In this document: positions 1-9,615 of the stretch, one piece after another
How positions within the stretch are numbered: the first letter of the stretch is position 1
Layout: each line of letters begins with the position of its first letter
Assembly (NCBI GenBank): GCA_017476665.1
Contig: JAFUZJ010000018.1
Span: forward strand, 1 to 59,636
Direction of reading: 5' to 3'
Source of the DNA: Lachnospiraceae bacterium
GTDB taxonomy: Bacteria > Bacillota > Clostridia > Lachnospirales > Lachnospiraceae
Length of the DNA: 59,636 nucleotides
Made by a program: the position numbers and the translations under genes
Notes under the pieces: generated by a model
Seen by the model: only the letters and a program-made list of their open reading frames with translations
Database searches by the model: none
What the model was told of the DNA's origin: nothing

Positions 1-79
1 AGCTTTGCAGGTAACGGAGCACCTCAGAGCGGGATTCGTAGTTGGGGAAAATATGTGCTAAGTTCTTTTTGTGTTTCAT
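1..79 (-). CDS. 5' end of an unidentified minus-strand gene
   Basis: Reading the minus strand, an ATG at 79 follows a strong AAAGGAGGA ribosome binding site by about 8 bases and opens a frame of 26 codons that runs off the window edge (begins MKHKKNLAHIFPNYESRSE). A consensus promoter lies further upstream (227-255, minus). The visible stretch is basic and then acidic and aromatic. I do not recognise the family from so short a piece, so no function is assigned. That this is a real gene start is well supported by the promoter and ribosome binding site. Confidence 0.6.
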   Translation of the reverse strand, partial: MKHKKNLAHIFPNYESRSEVLRYLQS

Positions 80-226
80 GAATTTAAAATCCTCCTTTGA
101 TTTGTTTGCTTTGTGGGGTGAGCTGGGGGTATATATTGTTTGGAATGGGATAAAGCGTGCTTATCAATGTCTTTCTTGGAAATCTTGGCTGAAGCAGCCA
201 GATGATTTGTTGGAATGATATGTCGT

Positions 227-255
227 ATTGTAATACAATTAATTTGCGGTGTCAA
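227..255 (-). promoter_or_regulatory. Promoter for the minus-strand gene at the window start
   Basis: On the minus strand, TTGACA (255-250), a 17 bp spacer and TACAAT (232-227) form a near-consensus housekeeping promoter. The -10 box lies inside a small dyad (GTATTGTAATAC, 226-237), which could be an operator. The 80-366 gap otherwise holds a long untranslated leader and no gene I can support. Confidence 0.6.
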
Positions 256-366
256 TGTGTTTTTAATTTTATACGGACTCCCAGAATCTAAATTTACCAT
301 TGACTTGTTATCATACATTGCCATATAATGAAATTGCGGATTCCTCTGCGGAGGAGGAAACGATGT

Positions 367-1203
367 ATGGCAAAGAAAACATTACAGGAACAGACGATCA
401 AGGACAACTTCCTATTTGCTGCGGCAATGATGGACGGGGATAATAGCAAGGCGTTCTTAAGCTGTCTTCTCGGCAAGGATATTCAGCGCGTGGAGATCAG
501 CTATGAGAAGAGTATTGTTTACCACCCGGAGCAGAAGGGGATACGGCTCGATGTGTTTTGCGAGGATGAAGAGAACACGCGGTACAATGTCGAAATGCAG
601 GTACTCAATCGGAAGATTTTAAAGCGGGCAAGGTATTACCACGGACAGATCGATATGGAGTTATTGCTTGCGGGTATGGAGTACGAGAATCTGCCGGACA
701 GCTTTGTGATCTTCATCTGTGACTTCGATCCCTTTGGGGGCGGGAAGTATCAGTATACGGCGCGGATGAAGCTGAAGGAGATGCCGGAGGCGGAGTATGA
801 GGATGGGACGCATACCATTTTTCTGAGCACCAAGGGCAGGAACGGATCGGAGGTTCCGGGAGAGTTGGCGGCATTCTTGCAGTTCGCGGGGGCGGGTCTG
901 GAGGCCAGCGAAGCGGATTATGCAAGTGATCTGGTGAAGCGGTTCCAGCACTCGATCCACAAGATCAAGTCTGACCGCGAGATGAGGAGCAGGTATATGT
1001 TGTTTGAAGAGATGATGCGGGATGAATATAAGGCCGGCAAAGTGGATGGCAGGGCAGATCATGTAGTTGAAGTTGTTCGCCGGAACAAAGCCAAAGGCCG
1101 TACTGTGTCTGAAATCGCAGAATTCTTGAACGAAGACGTAGACAAGATCGCTGCCATCTACGACACATGTGAAGCTACAGATGTAGAAACGAAAGATGAG
1201 TAA
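367..1203 (+). CDS. Rpn family PD-(D/E)XK nuclease / putative transposase
   Basis: A protein of 278 residues of the Rpn/PD-(D/E)XK group (PDDEXK_2-type). The nuclease core is visible: an Asp in GIRLDVFCED followed about 15 residues later by VEMQ, the family's D...ExQ signature, with the typical N-terminal TIKDNFLFAAAMMDG and a C-terminal helical tail. Family members promote RecA-independent recombination and make DNA breaks in E. coli; many Firmicute genomes carry numerous copies. The start at 367 is chosen because GAGGAGGAAA lies 6 bases upstream; the longer frame from 328 encodes a basic, non-family extension. It stands alone with no operon partner. Confidence 0.85.
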   Translation: MAKKTLQEQTIKDNFLFAAAMMDGDNSKAFLSCLLGKDIQRVEISYEKSIVYHPEQKGIRLDVFCEDEENTRYNVEMQVLNRKILKRARYYHGQIDMELLLAGMEYENLPDSFVIFICDFDPFGGGKYQYTARMKLKEMPEAEYEDGTHTIFLSTKGRNGSEVPGELAAFLQFAGAGLEASEADYASDLVKRFQHSIHKIKSDREMRSRYMLFEEMMRDEYKAGKVDGRADHVVEVVRRNKAKGRTVSEIAEFLNEDVDKIAAIYDTCEATDVETKDE

Positions 1204-1360
1204 TCTACACAAGTATTCTGATGTACAAAAGATCTAACGGTGAAAAACTGTCTGATGATAGGACCATTCGGTCAAAATATTTCAACCAATAAACGATTAA
1301 TCATAAAAAGAGAACAGGGGAATCCGTAAACTTTGCCATATAAAATTATAGATTGGGGTG

Positions 1361-1389
1361 TTGAATATATCGCTGAAATCTGCTAAAAT
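1361..1389 (+). promoter_or_regulatory. Promoter of secA-prfB
   Basis: TTGAAT (1361-1366), 17 bp spacer, TAAAAT (1384-1389). It lies about 80 bp before the secA start in the 1204-1470 gap, which otherwise shows no gene. Confidence 0.5.
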
Positions 1390-1470
1390 ATTCTTTAGCT
1401 ATGCAATCAGACGTGTAGAACCGTGTGAGGAATGAGTAGCAAATTTGTAAGGAACAGGTTTAAAACGAAT

Positions 1471-4044
1471 ATGACATTAGCAGAAAAGATTTTCGGCACC
1501 CATAGCAGCAGGGAGTTAAAGAGGATTGAGCCGATCGTGGATAAGATCGAGGCGCTTCGGCCCACGATGCAGGCGCTTTCGGATGCGGAGCTCAGGGGCA
1601 AGACCGAAGAATACAAGAAGAGGCTGGCAGAGGGAGAGACACTGGATGATCTGCTTCCGGAGGCTTTTGCTACGGTGCGTGAGGCGGGTAAGAGAGCGTT
1701 GAACATGGAGCATTACCGTGTGCAGCTGATCGGCGGTATTATCCTGCATCAGGGCCGCATCGCGGAGATGCGTACCGGTGAAGGTAAGACGCTGGTATCC
1801 ACGTTGCCGGCGTATCTGAATGCATTGGAAGGCAAAGGCGTGCAGATTGTCACGGTCAATGACTATCTGGCAAAGCGTGACGCAGAGTGGATGGGACAGG
1901 TGCATGAGTTCCTGGGACTGAAGGTCGGTGTGGTCCTGAACGGTATGACCACAGAGGAGCGGCAGGCTGCCTATAATTGTGATATCACGTATGTGACGAA
2001 CAATGAGCTGGGTTTTGACTATCTGCGTGATAATATGGCGATCTATAAGGAGCAGCTGGTGCTGCGGAATCTGCATTATGCGATCATCGATGAGGTGGAC
2101 TCCGTGTTGATCGATGAGGCGAGAACGCCTTTGATCATATCGGGACAGAGCGGCAAGTCCACGTCCCTGTATGAGGCATGTGATATCCTGGCACGCCAGA
2201 TGAAGCGCGGTGACGACATGGAGGAACTGTCCAAGATGGACGCCATCATGGGTATCGTGCAGGAGGAGAACGGTGACTTTATCGTTAATGAGAAGGATAA
2301 GGTGATCAATCTGACGGCAGCCGGTGTGGAGAAAGTGGAGCAGTTTTTCCATATTGCGAACTATGCGGATCCGGAGAATCTGGAGATTCAGCATAATATT
2401 ATTCTGGCATTGCGTGCACACAATCTGATGTTCCGTGATCAGGATTATGTGGTGAAGGATGACCAGGTGCTGATCGTGGATGAGTTTACCGGACGTATCA
2501 TGCCGGGACGTCGTTATTCGGACGGTCTGCATCAGGCGATCGAGGCGAAGGAGCATGTGAAGGTGAAGCGTGAGTCCAAGACGCTTGCCACGATCACGTT
2601 CCAGAATTTCTTTAATCTGTTTGACAAGAAGTGCGGCATGACCGGTACGGCTTTGACGGAGGAGAAGGAGTTCCGTGATATTTACGGGATGGACGTGGTG
2701 GAGATTCCCACCAATAAGCCGGTGGCGCGTATCGATCTGCAGGATGCTGTTTATAAGACAAAGAAGGAGAAGCTGCATGCAATCCTGGATGCAGTGGAGG
2801 AGGCGCATGCCAAGGGGCAGCCGGTTCTGGTCGGCACGATCACGATCGAGGCCAGTGAGGAGATCAGCCGTATGCTGCAGAAGCGCGGCATTCAGCATAA
2901 GGTGCTGAATGCGAAGTTCCATGAGATGGAGGCGGAGATTGTGGCGGATGCCGGTATCCATGGAGCGGTGACAATCGCTACGAACATGGCAGGTCGTGGT
3001 ACGGATATCAAGCTGGATGAGGAGGCGAGAGCTGCCGGCGGTCTGAAGATCGTGGGTACGGAGCGTCATGAGTCCAGACGTATTGACAATCAGCTGCGTG
3101 GCCGTTCTGGACGTCAGGGTGATCCGGGTGAGGCGAAGTTCTATATTTCCCTGGAAGATGATCTGATGAGATTGTTCGGTTCCGAGCGTCTGATCTCCAT
3201 GTTTAATTCGCTGGGAATCCCGGAGGGACAGGAGATTGAGCATAAGCTGCTGACCAATGCCATCGAGAATGCGCAGAAGAAGATCGAGAGCAATAACTAC
3301 GGTATCCGTAAGAATCTGCTGGAGTATGACTATGTCATGAGCGAGCAGAGGGATATCATTTATGAGGAGCGCAGACGCGTGCTGAACGGCGAGAGCATGC
3401 GCGACTACATCTACAAGATGATCACGGATATCACGGAGAACTGTGTGGATATCAGTATTAATGATGATGTGAACAAGGAGGAGTGGGATTACAACGAGCT
3501 GAATACGCTGTTGTTGCCCACAATTCCCCTGGAGCCTGTGACCGCGGAGCGTGTGCATAAGGGCGGCAAGAACAGTCTGAAGCAGCAGCTGAAGGAAGAG
3601 GCTGTGAAGCTGTATGAGGCGAAGGAAGCGGAGTTCCCGGAGCCGGAGTCCATTCGTGAGATTGAGCGTGTGATCCTGTTGAAGGTGATCGACAGAAAGT
3701 GGATGGATCACATTGATGATATGGATCAGCTGCGTCAGGGAATCGGGCTGCAGGTGTACGGCCAGAGAGATCCGGTTGTGGAGTATAAGATGCAGGGCTA
3801 TGAGATGTTTGATGAGATGACGCAGAACATCAAGGAAGAGACCGTGCGTCTGTTGCTGCATATCAAGGTGGAGCAGAAGGTGGAGCGTGAGCAGGTGGCG
3901 AAAGTGACCGGCACGAACAAGGATGATTCTGTGGCGAAGGCGCCGAAAAAGCGTGAGGCTGTGAAGATTTATCCGAATGATCCCTGCCCCTGCGGAAGCG
4001 GCAAGAAGTATAAGCAGTGTCATGGCCGGAAGGGCGCGGTTTAA
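1471..4044 (+). CDS. secA: Preprotein translocase ATPase SecA
   Basis: SecA is the motor ATPase that pushes unfolded preproteins through SecYEG at the membrane. Seen here: the N-terminal [14 protein letters not shown]; Walker A MRTGEGKT at about residue 100; the DEAD-type box [13 protein letters not shown] at about 205; NMAGRGTDI and [13 protein letters not shown] helicase motifs; and a C-terminal zinc-binding tail [14 protein letters not shown], the SecB/ribosome-contact domain. The 857-residue length is normal. The start at 1471 is preferred over 1432 because homologues begin M(T/G)LLEKIF-like and an AGGAACAGG lies upstream. It is followed after 32 bp by prfB, the usual Firmicute arrangement. 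Confidence 0.95.
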   Translation: MTLAEKIFGTHSSRELKRIEPIVDKIEALRPTMQALSDAELRGKTEEYKKRLAEGETLDDLLPEAFATVREAGKRALNMEHYRVQLIGGIILHQGRIAEMRTGEGKTLVSTLPAYLNALEGKGVQIVTVNDYLAKRDAEWMGQVHEFLGLKVGVVLNGMTTEERQAAYNCDITYVTNNELGFDYLRDNMAIYKEQLVLRNLHYAIIDEVDSVLIDEARTPLIISGQSGKSTSLYEACDILARQMKRGDDMEELSKMDAIMGIVQEENGDFIVNEKDKVINLTAAGVEKVEQFFHIANYADPENLEIQHNIILALRAHNLMFRDQDYVVKDDQVLIVDEFTGRIMPGRRYSDGLHQAIEAKEHVKVKRESKTLATITFQNFFNLFDKKCGMTGTALTEEKEFRDIYGMDVVEIPTNKPVARIDLQDAVYKTKKEKLHAILDAVEEAHAKGQPVLVGTITIEASEEISRMLQKRGIQHKVLNAKFHEMEAEIVADAGIHGAVTIATNMAGRGTDIKLDEEARAAGGLKIVGTERHESRRIDNQLRGRSGRQGDPGEAKFYISLEDDLMRLFGSERLISMFNSLGIPEGQEIEHKLLTNAIENAQKKIESNNYGIRKNLLEYDYVMSEQRDIIYEERRRVLNGESMRDYIYKMITDITENCVDISINDDVNKEEWDYNELNTLLLPTIPLEPVTAERVHKGGKNSLKQQLKEEAVKLYEAKEAEFPEPESIREIERVILLKVIDRKWMDHIDDMDQLRQGIGLQVYGQRDPVVEYKMQGYEMFDEMTQNIKEETVRLLLHIKVEQKVEREQVAKVTGTNKDDSVAKAPKKREAVKIYPNDPCPCGSGKKYKQCHGRKGAV

Positions 4045-4076
4045 GGGCGCGGATGAAAAGTTGAAGGTGGTTTCAA

Positions 4077-5195
4077 ATGGTTGAATTGGATCAGATGAAG
4101 GCAGAGATTCTGCCTTATGAGCAGGGGTTGAGGGAAGTGAGAGCTTCCCTCGATCTGGATAATAAGTCAAAACGGATCGAAGAGTTGGAGATGGAAATGG
4201 AGGCGCCCGGTTTCTGGGATGATCCGGAGAAGTCCAACCAGAAGATGAAGGAACTGAAAAATCTGAAGGATACCGTGGAGCAGTGCGACAGGCTTTCGGC
4301 GCAGTATAATGATATCCTGGAGCTGATCGAGATGGGGTATGAGGACGAAGATCCGGAGATGGCAGCGGATATCCGGAGGGAGCTGGATGAGTTCCTGGCG
4401 GAGTTTGATGAGCTGCGGATCGGCACGCTGCTCTCCGGAGAGTATGATAAGAACAATGCGATCCTGAAGCTGAACGCAGGCGCCGGCGGTACCGAGAGCT
4501 GCGACTGGGCGGGAATGCTGTACCGTATGTATACCCGTTGGGCGGAGCGGAAGGGATTTCAGGTGGAGGTGCTGGACTATCTGGACGGCGATGAGGCGGG
4601 GATCAAGTCTGTGACTTTCCAGGTGAACGGTACCAATGCCTACGGTTATCTGAAATCGGAGAAGGGGGTGCACCGTCTGGTGCGGATCTCGCCCTTTAAC
4701 GCGCAGGGCAAGCGTCAGACTTCCTTCGTTTCGCTGGATGTGATGCCGGATATCGAGGAAGATCTGGATGTGGAGATCGATGAGAAGGATTTGCGGATCG
4801 ATACGTATCGAAGCAGCGGTGCCGGCGGTCAGCATATCAACAAGACTTCTTCGGCGGTGCGTATCACGCATATTCCCACGGGTACCGTGGTGCAGTGTCA
4901 GAATGAGAGAAGCCAGTTCCAGAACAAGGATAAGGCGATGCAGATGTTGAAGGCAAAGCTGTATCTGTTAAAGATGGAAGCTAATGTGGAGAAGTTGTCG
5001 GACATTCGTGGTGAGATCAAGGATATCGGCTGGGGCAATCAGATCAGGTCTTATGTATTGCAGCCGTACACGATGGTGAAGGATCACCGCACCGATGTGG
5101 AGACGGGAAATGTGGACGCCGTGTTGGACGGCGCCATCGATCCGTTTATCAACGGATATTTAAAGTGGATCAATACGACGCCTGAGAACGCATAA
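4077..5195 (+). CDS. prfB: Peptide chain release factor 2
   Basis: RF2 recognises UGA/UAA stop codons and triggers peptide release on the ribosome. Visible signatures are the tripeptide anticodon SPF (RISPFNAQGKRQ, about residue 204) and the catalytic GGQ in SSGAGGQHINKTSSA (about residue 250). The 372 residues run in one open frame: the in-frame UGA programmed frameshift near codon 25 that autoregulates RF2 in many bacteria is absent, and the equivalent position reads ASLDLDNK without a stop. A GAAGGTGG ribosome binding site precedes it. Likely cotranscribed with secA. Its last 26 bases overlap the convergent gene. Confidence 0.95.
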   Translation: MVELDQMKAEILPYEQGLREVRASLDLDNKSKRIEELEMEMEAPGFWDDPEKSNQKMKELKNLKDTVEQCDRLSAQYNDILELIEMGYEDEDPEMAADIRRELDEFLAEFDELRIGTLLSGEYDKNNAILKLNAGAGGTESCDWAGMLYRMYTRWAERKGFQVEVLDYLDGDEAGIKSVTFQVNGTNAYGYLKSEKGVHRLVRISPFNAQGKRQTSFVSLDVMPDIEEDLDVEIDEKDLRIDTYRSSGAGGQHINKTSSAVRITHIPTGTVVQCQNERSQFQNKDKAMQMLKAKLYLLKMEANVEKLSDIRGEIKDIGWGNQIRSYVLQPYTMVKDHRTDVETGNVDAVLDGAIDPFINGYLKWINTTPENA

Positions 5196-6009
5196 GATTC
5201 AGGAAGAAGAATGCATATACTACGTTTCTATAAGGCATGATCCAGAGGTTTCCGATGCCGAAGCTCAGGAATCCCAGAAACATCAGGGGAAGGAAGCTGA
5301 GTTCCAACAGGAAGAGGTGCATCTTGTGTCCGCGCATAATGCGGATGCTTAATCTGAGGATATCCGAGACGTTCCGCTCCGGGACATCTAAGAGGAGCAT
5401 GTAGGATTGGGAGATCGCCAGACCGATCGGAAGATATACGGCAGCGCCGATGAGAAGCAGACAGAGTGCAAAGAGGATTTGCGCACTGTCTGTATTTGTT
5501 TGTGTCTGAAGCTGTTGGGCATAGCTTTGGATCAGCTGTGTGGGGATCAGATAAAGCTGGGAGGCAACGACAAAGACCGCGCTGATTCCCAGAGATTTCC
5601 TGAACTGTGCGCGGAACCCGTAAAACAGATCCGTCATCTGAACCGTTCTGCCGCAGGCTATGTTCAGGCACATAAAGGTGATTCCCACATTGAAAACAGA
5701 GGTAAATGCGGAAACAATCGCCTGGATCACATAGTCGATTATGGAATACACCGGCATATATTCTTCCAGATATGTGGTGTTTTGCAATAAAACGACCAGC
5801 TGGTCGGGGCTCATGCCGCTGGTGGCGAGATCGCTGCCGATCAGGATCAGACTAAAAAAGAAGCTGGCAAAGAACTCAACCGTGAGCTGTATTGCCAGCG
5901 TCATAAGTCCGGTCAGGAAGATGACCGGTATTATTTTTTTGTAATTGCCCTCCAGGGCGTCTTTGGCCCTGTCTTTCAACTGGGCGCGGGTCAGAAGTGC
6001 TTGTTCCAT
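5170..6009 (-). CDS. DUF975 family integral membrane protein
   Basis: A protein of 279 residues with about five or six hydrophobic segments, opening with the basic LLTRAQLKDRAKDALEGNYKKII amphipathic stretch typical of DUF975 proteins and ending with a short hydrophobic tail. The function of the family is unknown; proteins of this type are abundant in Clostridia. It converges on prfB and overlaps its 3' end by 26 bp, with no terminator evident between them. The next two genes upstream on the same strand have their own start signals. Confidence 0.75.
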   Translation of the reverse strand: MEQALLTRAQLKDRAKDALEGNYKKIIPVIFLTGLMTLAIQLTVEFFASFFFSLILIGSDLATSGMSPDQLVVLLQNTTYLEEYMPVYSIIDYVIQAIVSAFTSVFNVGITFMCLNIACGRTVQMTDLFYGFRAQFRKSLGISAVFVVASQLYLIPTQLIQSYAQQLQTQTNTDSAQILFALCLLLIGAAVYLPIGLAISQSYMLLLDVPERNVSDILRLSIRIMRGHKMHLFLLELSFLPLMFLGFLSFGIGNLWIMPYRNVVYAFFFLNLMRSQASY

Positions 6010-6045
6010 AGCTGCCTGCCTTATGTCTATTTATCCTATTTATGT

Positions 6046-6546
6046 CTATACGTCAAATTTGGCATTGGCTCCCGCCAATTTGCCGTAATCTCTTGCTTTC
6101 TTATCCTGTTGGTAAGGATTTTTCTCGTCGTTGTACTTGATCTGTGTGGTGGTAAGACCGCCGGATACATAGCTGCGTCCGCATTCCGGGCAGATTGCCG
6201 TGTGGATCGCCACGGAAGCGCGGAGTACTTTGCCGTTGTGCTGTGCCGCCTCGGTGTAAGCGTTGCTCACATGCTCCTGCTCGTGGGCGCGCACTCTGGC
6301 GCCGGCGCTTTCTGGAGAGATATGCTGTGCTGTCTTAAAGGACACCATCTCATCGGAGCCATCCTGGTATTTGCGCCTCTTGCAGGTTTCACATTCGCCG
6401 TCGCCCTTTATCTTGTCTTCCTGTCCGGGCATCCCCGGGAGTTTCTTCGCATCTTCGGCAGCGGATACACCGGTGCCTGTCTCGGCACGGCCGGTCTGAT
6501 AAGGACTATATGGACTGTAATTAAAATTTAATGGAGAGATTGCCAT
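6046..6546 (-). CDS. Putative HExxH-type metalloprotease-like protein (CJM1_0395/SprA-related)
   Basis: A 166-residue protein starting at MAISPLNFNY behind an AAAGGAGGTATCGGT ribosome binding site. It carries ARVRAHEQEHV, an HEXXH zinc-protease-type motif (HEQEH), then a CPECG pair and an earlier CETC pair that could bind metal. The arrangement (short disordered N-terminus, RAHEQxH, then TxxQIxY near the C-terminus) resembles the small SprA-related / CJM1_0395 putative metalloprotease group. There is no signal peptide. Its start overlaps the end of the upstream membrane-protein gene by 19 bp, so the two are probably cotranscribed. Activity is inferred only. Confidence 0.6.
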   Translation of the reverse strand: MAISPLNFNYSPYSPYQTGRAETGTGVSAAEDAKKLPGMPGQEDKIKGDGECETCKRRKYQDGSDEMVSFKTAQHISPESAGARVRAHEQEHVSNAYTEAAQHNGKVLRASVAIHTAICPECGRSYVSGGLTTTQIKYNDEKNPYQQDKKARDYGKLAGANAKFDV

Positions 6547-6869
6547 ACCGATACCTCCTTTATTGTATTCCAAAGTTCCGGGTCCTGCTGTACCGTATAG
6601 ATCGCATAGACACACATGCTGATCCCGAGGGCAATGCCGATGCAGGAGAGGAAAACTCCTGATTTGCTCACAGGCGGCATGGGGGCTCCGCTTCGTTTGG
6701 TGAGGACGGCAAAGAGGATGCCGAGCGCGCCTGCCGGAACGGAAAGGACTCCGGTGCAGCAGAGGAATACGGAAAGCAGGCCACAGAGAAAAGAGGCTGT
6801 GGAAAAGAGACTGATCCGGTTGCCTGCTCTGTCGGTATTGAATTCTGCCTGAAAGTCGTTGAAATCCAC
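6528..6869 (-). CDS. Small two-helix membrane protein (DUF4190-like)
   Basis: 113 residues with a short hydrophilic N-terminus (MDFNDFQAEFN), then two long hydrophobic helices joined by a short basic loop, the layout of DUF4190-type proteins. A plausible promoter on the minus strand (TTTACA with TATAGT about 18 bp away, near 6910-6940) precedes it. It overlaps the HEQEH gene downstream, suggesting a two-gene unit. No function is known. Confidence 0.55.
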   Translation of the reverse strand: MDFNDFQAEFNTDRAGNRISLFSTASFLCGLLSVFLCCTGVLSVPAGALGILFAVLTKRSGAPMPPVSKSGVFLSCIGIALGISMCVYAIYTVQQDPELWNTIKEVSVWQSLH

Positions 6870-6965
6870 TTTTTTCCCCTGCCTGCCACAGCTTATACTT
6901 TATTGATTATACTATAGCACGTTTTGCGTGGGTTTGTAAATCCTTTTTAAAATTCACAAAAAAGA

Positions 6966-6994
6966 TTGAAAAAAACCGCATTTTTCAATACAAT
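6966..6994 (+). promoter_or_regulatory. Promoter of tex
   Basis: TTGAAA (6966-6971), 17 bp, TACAAT (6989-6994), then a small TGCCG/CGGCA hairpin in the leader. The tex start at 7047 is about 50 bp downstream. Confidence 0.6.
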
Positions 6995-7046
6995 AAAAGC
7001 AGCATGAAAAAATGCCGTCCGGCAGGAGAAGAGACAGGGAGAGCAT

Positions 7047-9506
7047 ATGGATATCTTACAGACATTAAAGGAAGAACTGAAGGTTGAGAAATGGCAGGTG
7101 GAGGCTGCGGTAAAGCTGATCGATGAGGGGAACACGATTCCTTTCATCTCCCGGTACCGCAAGGAGGTCACGGGTTCGCTGAATGACGAGCAGCTGAGAA
7201 ATCTGCATGAGAGGCTGCAATATCTGCGGAATCTGGAGGAGAAGAAGGAGCAGGTGCTTGGCAGTATAGAAGAACAGGGTATGTTGACGGAGGAACTGAA
7301 GGCGAAGATCCTCGCGGCGGATACGCTGGTACTGGTGGAGGATCTGTATCGCCCGTATCGTCCGAAGCGGAAGACCAGAGCCAGTGTGGCGAAGGAGAAG
7401 GGACTGGACGGGCTGGCGCAGTTTATTCTGGCGCAGGAGACGTCGGCGCCTGTGGAGCAGGAAGCGGAGAAGTATCTGTCCGAGGAAAAAGAGGTAAAGA
7501 CGGTGGCGGACGCCATCCAGGGGGCAAAGGATATCATTGCGGAGGCAATCTCCGATGAGGCAGACTACAGACTTTATATCCGGAACATCACTGCGGAGGA
7601 GGGGATCATCACCAGCACGGCCAAGGATGAGAAGCAGCAGTCCGTGTATGAGATGTACTATGCGTTTGAGGAGCCGGTGAAAAAAATTGCCGGGCACAGA
7701 GTGCTGGCGCTGAACCGCGGCGAGGCGGAGAAGGTGCTGACGGTGAAGGTGAATGCGCCGGTGGAGCGCATCGTGCGTTATTTGGAGAAGCAGAAGATCA
7801 CTTCCCAGAACCCTTATACCACGCCCCTCCTGCAGGAAGCGGTGGCGGACAGCTATGAGCGTCTGATCGCGCCTGCCATCGAGCGTGAGATCCGTAATGA
7901 TCTGACGGAGAAGGCGGAGGACGGCGCCATCAATGTGTTTGGCAAGAATCTGGAGCAGCTTCTGCTGCAGCCGCCCATCGCGGGGAAGGTGGTTCTGGGA
8001 TGGGACCCGGCTTTTCGTACAGGATGTAAGCTGGCGGTGGTGGATGCCACCGGAAAAGTGCTGGACACCAAGGTGATCTATCCCACGGCACCCCAGAACA
8101 AGGTGGAGGAAGCCAAGGCGGAGTTGAAGAAGCTGATCAAGAAATATCATGTGGATCTGATCTCCGTGGGGAACGGTACGGCGTCCCGGGAGTCGGAGCA
8201 GGTGATCGTGGAGCTTTTGAAGGAGCTGGATCGGCCGGTGCAGTATGTGATCGTGAATGAGGCCGGGGCGTCGGTGTATTCCGCGAGCAAGCTGGCGACG
8301 GAGGAGTTTCCCCAGTTTGATGTGGGGCAGAGGAGCGCGGCATCCATCGCCCGCAGACTGCAGGATCCGTTGGCGGAGTTGGTGAAGATCGATCCGAAAT
8401 CCATCGGAGTGGGGCAGTATCAGCATGACATGAACCAGAAGAAGCTGAGCGATGCGCTGAATGGTGTGGTGGAAGACAGTGTGAATAAGGTGGGCGTTGA
8501 TCTGAATACGGCTTCGGCGCCGCTGTTGTCTTATATTTCCGGCATCAACAAGACCATTGCAAAGAATATTGTGGATTACCGCGAGGCCAACGGCAGATTC
8601 ACGAACAGAAAGCAGCTGCTGAAGGTGGCGAAGCTGGGGCCGAAGGCGTATGAGCAGTGCGCTGGATTCATGCGCATCACGGACGGGGACAACCCGCTGG
8701 ATGCCACCAGTGTGCACCCGGAATCCTATGAAGCGGCGGAGAAGCTTTTGGCGAAGCTGGATCTGACCATGGAAGATGTGAAGGCCATGCAGAAGAAGGC
8801 GGCAGAGCAACGTAAGAGCGGCGCGGCAGGTGCAGGCGGCAAAGCTGGCGGTGCGGCAGGTGCTGCAGCAGCGGGAGCAGGTGCGAAGGGAAGCGCGGCG
8901 AAAGGCGGCGTGACGAAGGGCGGCAGCGACAGAAATCAAAAGCTTCAGGTGCGCAACACCAATACCGCCATGGGGAAGGCGCTGGCGGCAGCTTTGGGCG
9001 GCGTAACCCTGCAGGAGGAGACACCCGCGAAGGGCGCCGGGAAGAGCGGCGCAGGCGGAGACAGAGGCGGCGCGGCTGAGCGCACGGGAAGCGCGGTGGC
9101 CTCCGGGCTGGAGAAGCGCGTCGGGGATAAGAAGAAACTGGCGGAGGAGCTGGGTATCGGTGAGATCACACTGACAGATATCTTAAAGGAGCTGGAGAAG
9201 CCGGCGCGTGATCCCAGAGACGATATGCCCAAGCCGATCCTGCGGAGCGATGTGCTGGATATGAAGGACTTAAAGCCCGGTATGATTTTAAAGGGAACGG
9301 TGCGGAATGTCATTGATTTCGGCGTATTTGTGGATATCGGGGTGCATCAGGACGGACTGGTACATATCTCGCAGATTACGGACCGTTATATCAAGCATCC
9401 GCTGGAGGCGGTCAGCGTGGGGGACATTGTGGATGTGCAGGTGTTGGATGTGGATGCGGCAAAGAAACGGATCAGTCTTACGATGAAGATTAAAGCGGCA
9501 AAATAG
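7047..9506 (+). CDS. tex: Tex family RNA-binding transcription accessory protein
   Basis: Tex is a cytoplasmic nucleic-acid-binding protein related to eukaryotic Spt6. Domains in order: the N-terminal Tex helical domain (VEAAVKLIDEGNTIPFISRYRKE), the YqgF-like domain (GKVVLGWDPAFRTGCKLAVVD, about 320), helix-hairpin-helix (YISGINKTIAKNIVDYREANG, about 495) and a C-terminal S1 domain (MILKGTVRNVIDFGVFVDIG, about 750-819). Residues roughly 585-690 are an extra Gly/Ala/Lys-rich low-complexity stretch placed between the HhH region and the pre-S1 linker; typical Tex proteins are about 720 residues, this one 819. The insert is described separately. Confidence 0.93.
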   Translation: MDILQTLKEELKVEKWQVEAAVKLIDEGNTIPFISRYRKEVTGSLNDEQLRNLHERLQYLRNLEEKKEQVLGSIEEQGMLTEELKAKILAADTLVLVEDLYRPYRPKRKTRASVAKEKGLDGLAQFILAQETSAPVEQEAEKYLSEEKEVKTVADAIQGAKDIIAEAISDEADYRLYIRNITAEEGIITSTAKDEKQQSVYEMYYAFEEPVKKIAGHRVLALNRGEAEKVLTVKVNAPVERIVRYLEKQKITSQNPYTTPLLQEAVADSYERLIAPAIEREIRNDLTEKAEDGAINVFGKNLEQLLLQPPIAGKVVLGWDPAFRTGCKLAVVDATGKVLDTKVIYPTAPQNKVEEAKAELKKLIKKYHVDLISVGNGTASRESEQVIVELLKELDRPVQYVIVNEAGASVYSASKLATEEFPQFDVGQRSAASIARRLQDPLAELVKIDPKSIGVGQYQHDMNQKKLSDALNGVVEDSVNKVGVDLNTASAPLLSYISGINKTIAKNIVDYREANGRFTNRKQLLKVAKLGPKAYEQCAGFMRITDGDNPLDATSVHPESYEAAEKLLAKLDLTMEDVKAMQKKAAEQRKSGAAGAGGKAGGAAGAAAAGAGAKGSAAKGGVTKGGSDRNQKLQVRNTNTAMGKALAAALGGVTLQEETPAKGAGKSGAGGDRGGAAERTGSAVASGLEKRVGDKKKLAEELGIGEITLTDILKELEKPARDPRDDMPKPILRSDVLDMKDLKPGMILKGTVRNVIDFGVFVDIGVHQDGLVHISQITDRYIKHPLEAVSVGDIVDVQVLDVDAAKKRISLTMKIKAAK

Positions 9507-9534
9507 AAGGAAGCGGTAAAGTAATCAAAGTAAA

Positions 9535-9594
9535 TACCGGCATGCATTTTGAAAACAGGATTTTGAATTTCAAATGTATGCCGGTATATTTTAT
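9535..9594. terminator. Bidirectional terminator between tex and amt
   Basis: A 15 bp stem (9535-9549 with 9572-9586, TACCGGCATGCATTT with one G-T wobble) and a 22-base loop, followed by TATTTTATATTT on the plus strand and a T-rich stretch on the minus strand. It sits between the convergent tex and amt genes and can serve both. Confidence 0.75.
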
Positions 9595-9615
9595 ATTTGG
9601 AGATATGTTATCGTT

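Noticed and set aside
1516-4170. A long open frame of 884 codons opposite secA
   Set aside because: It is the antisense shadow of a well-supported gene; composition is Leu/His/Arg-rich and matches no protein family, with no ribosome binding site.
7065-8939. A 624-codon frame opposite tex
   Set aside because: Antisense shadow of tex with Leu/Arg/His-rich composition and no start signals.
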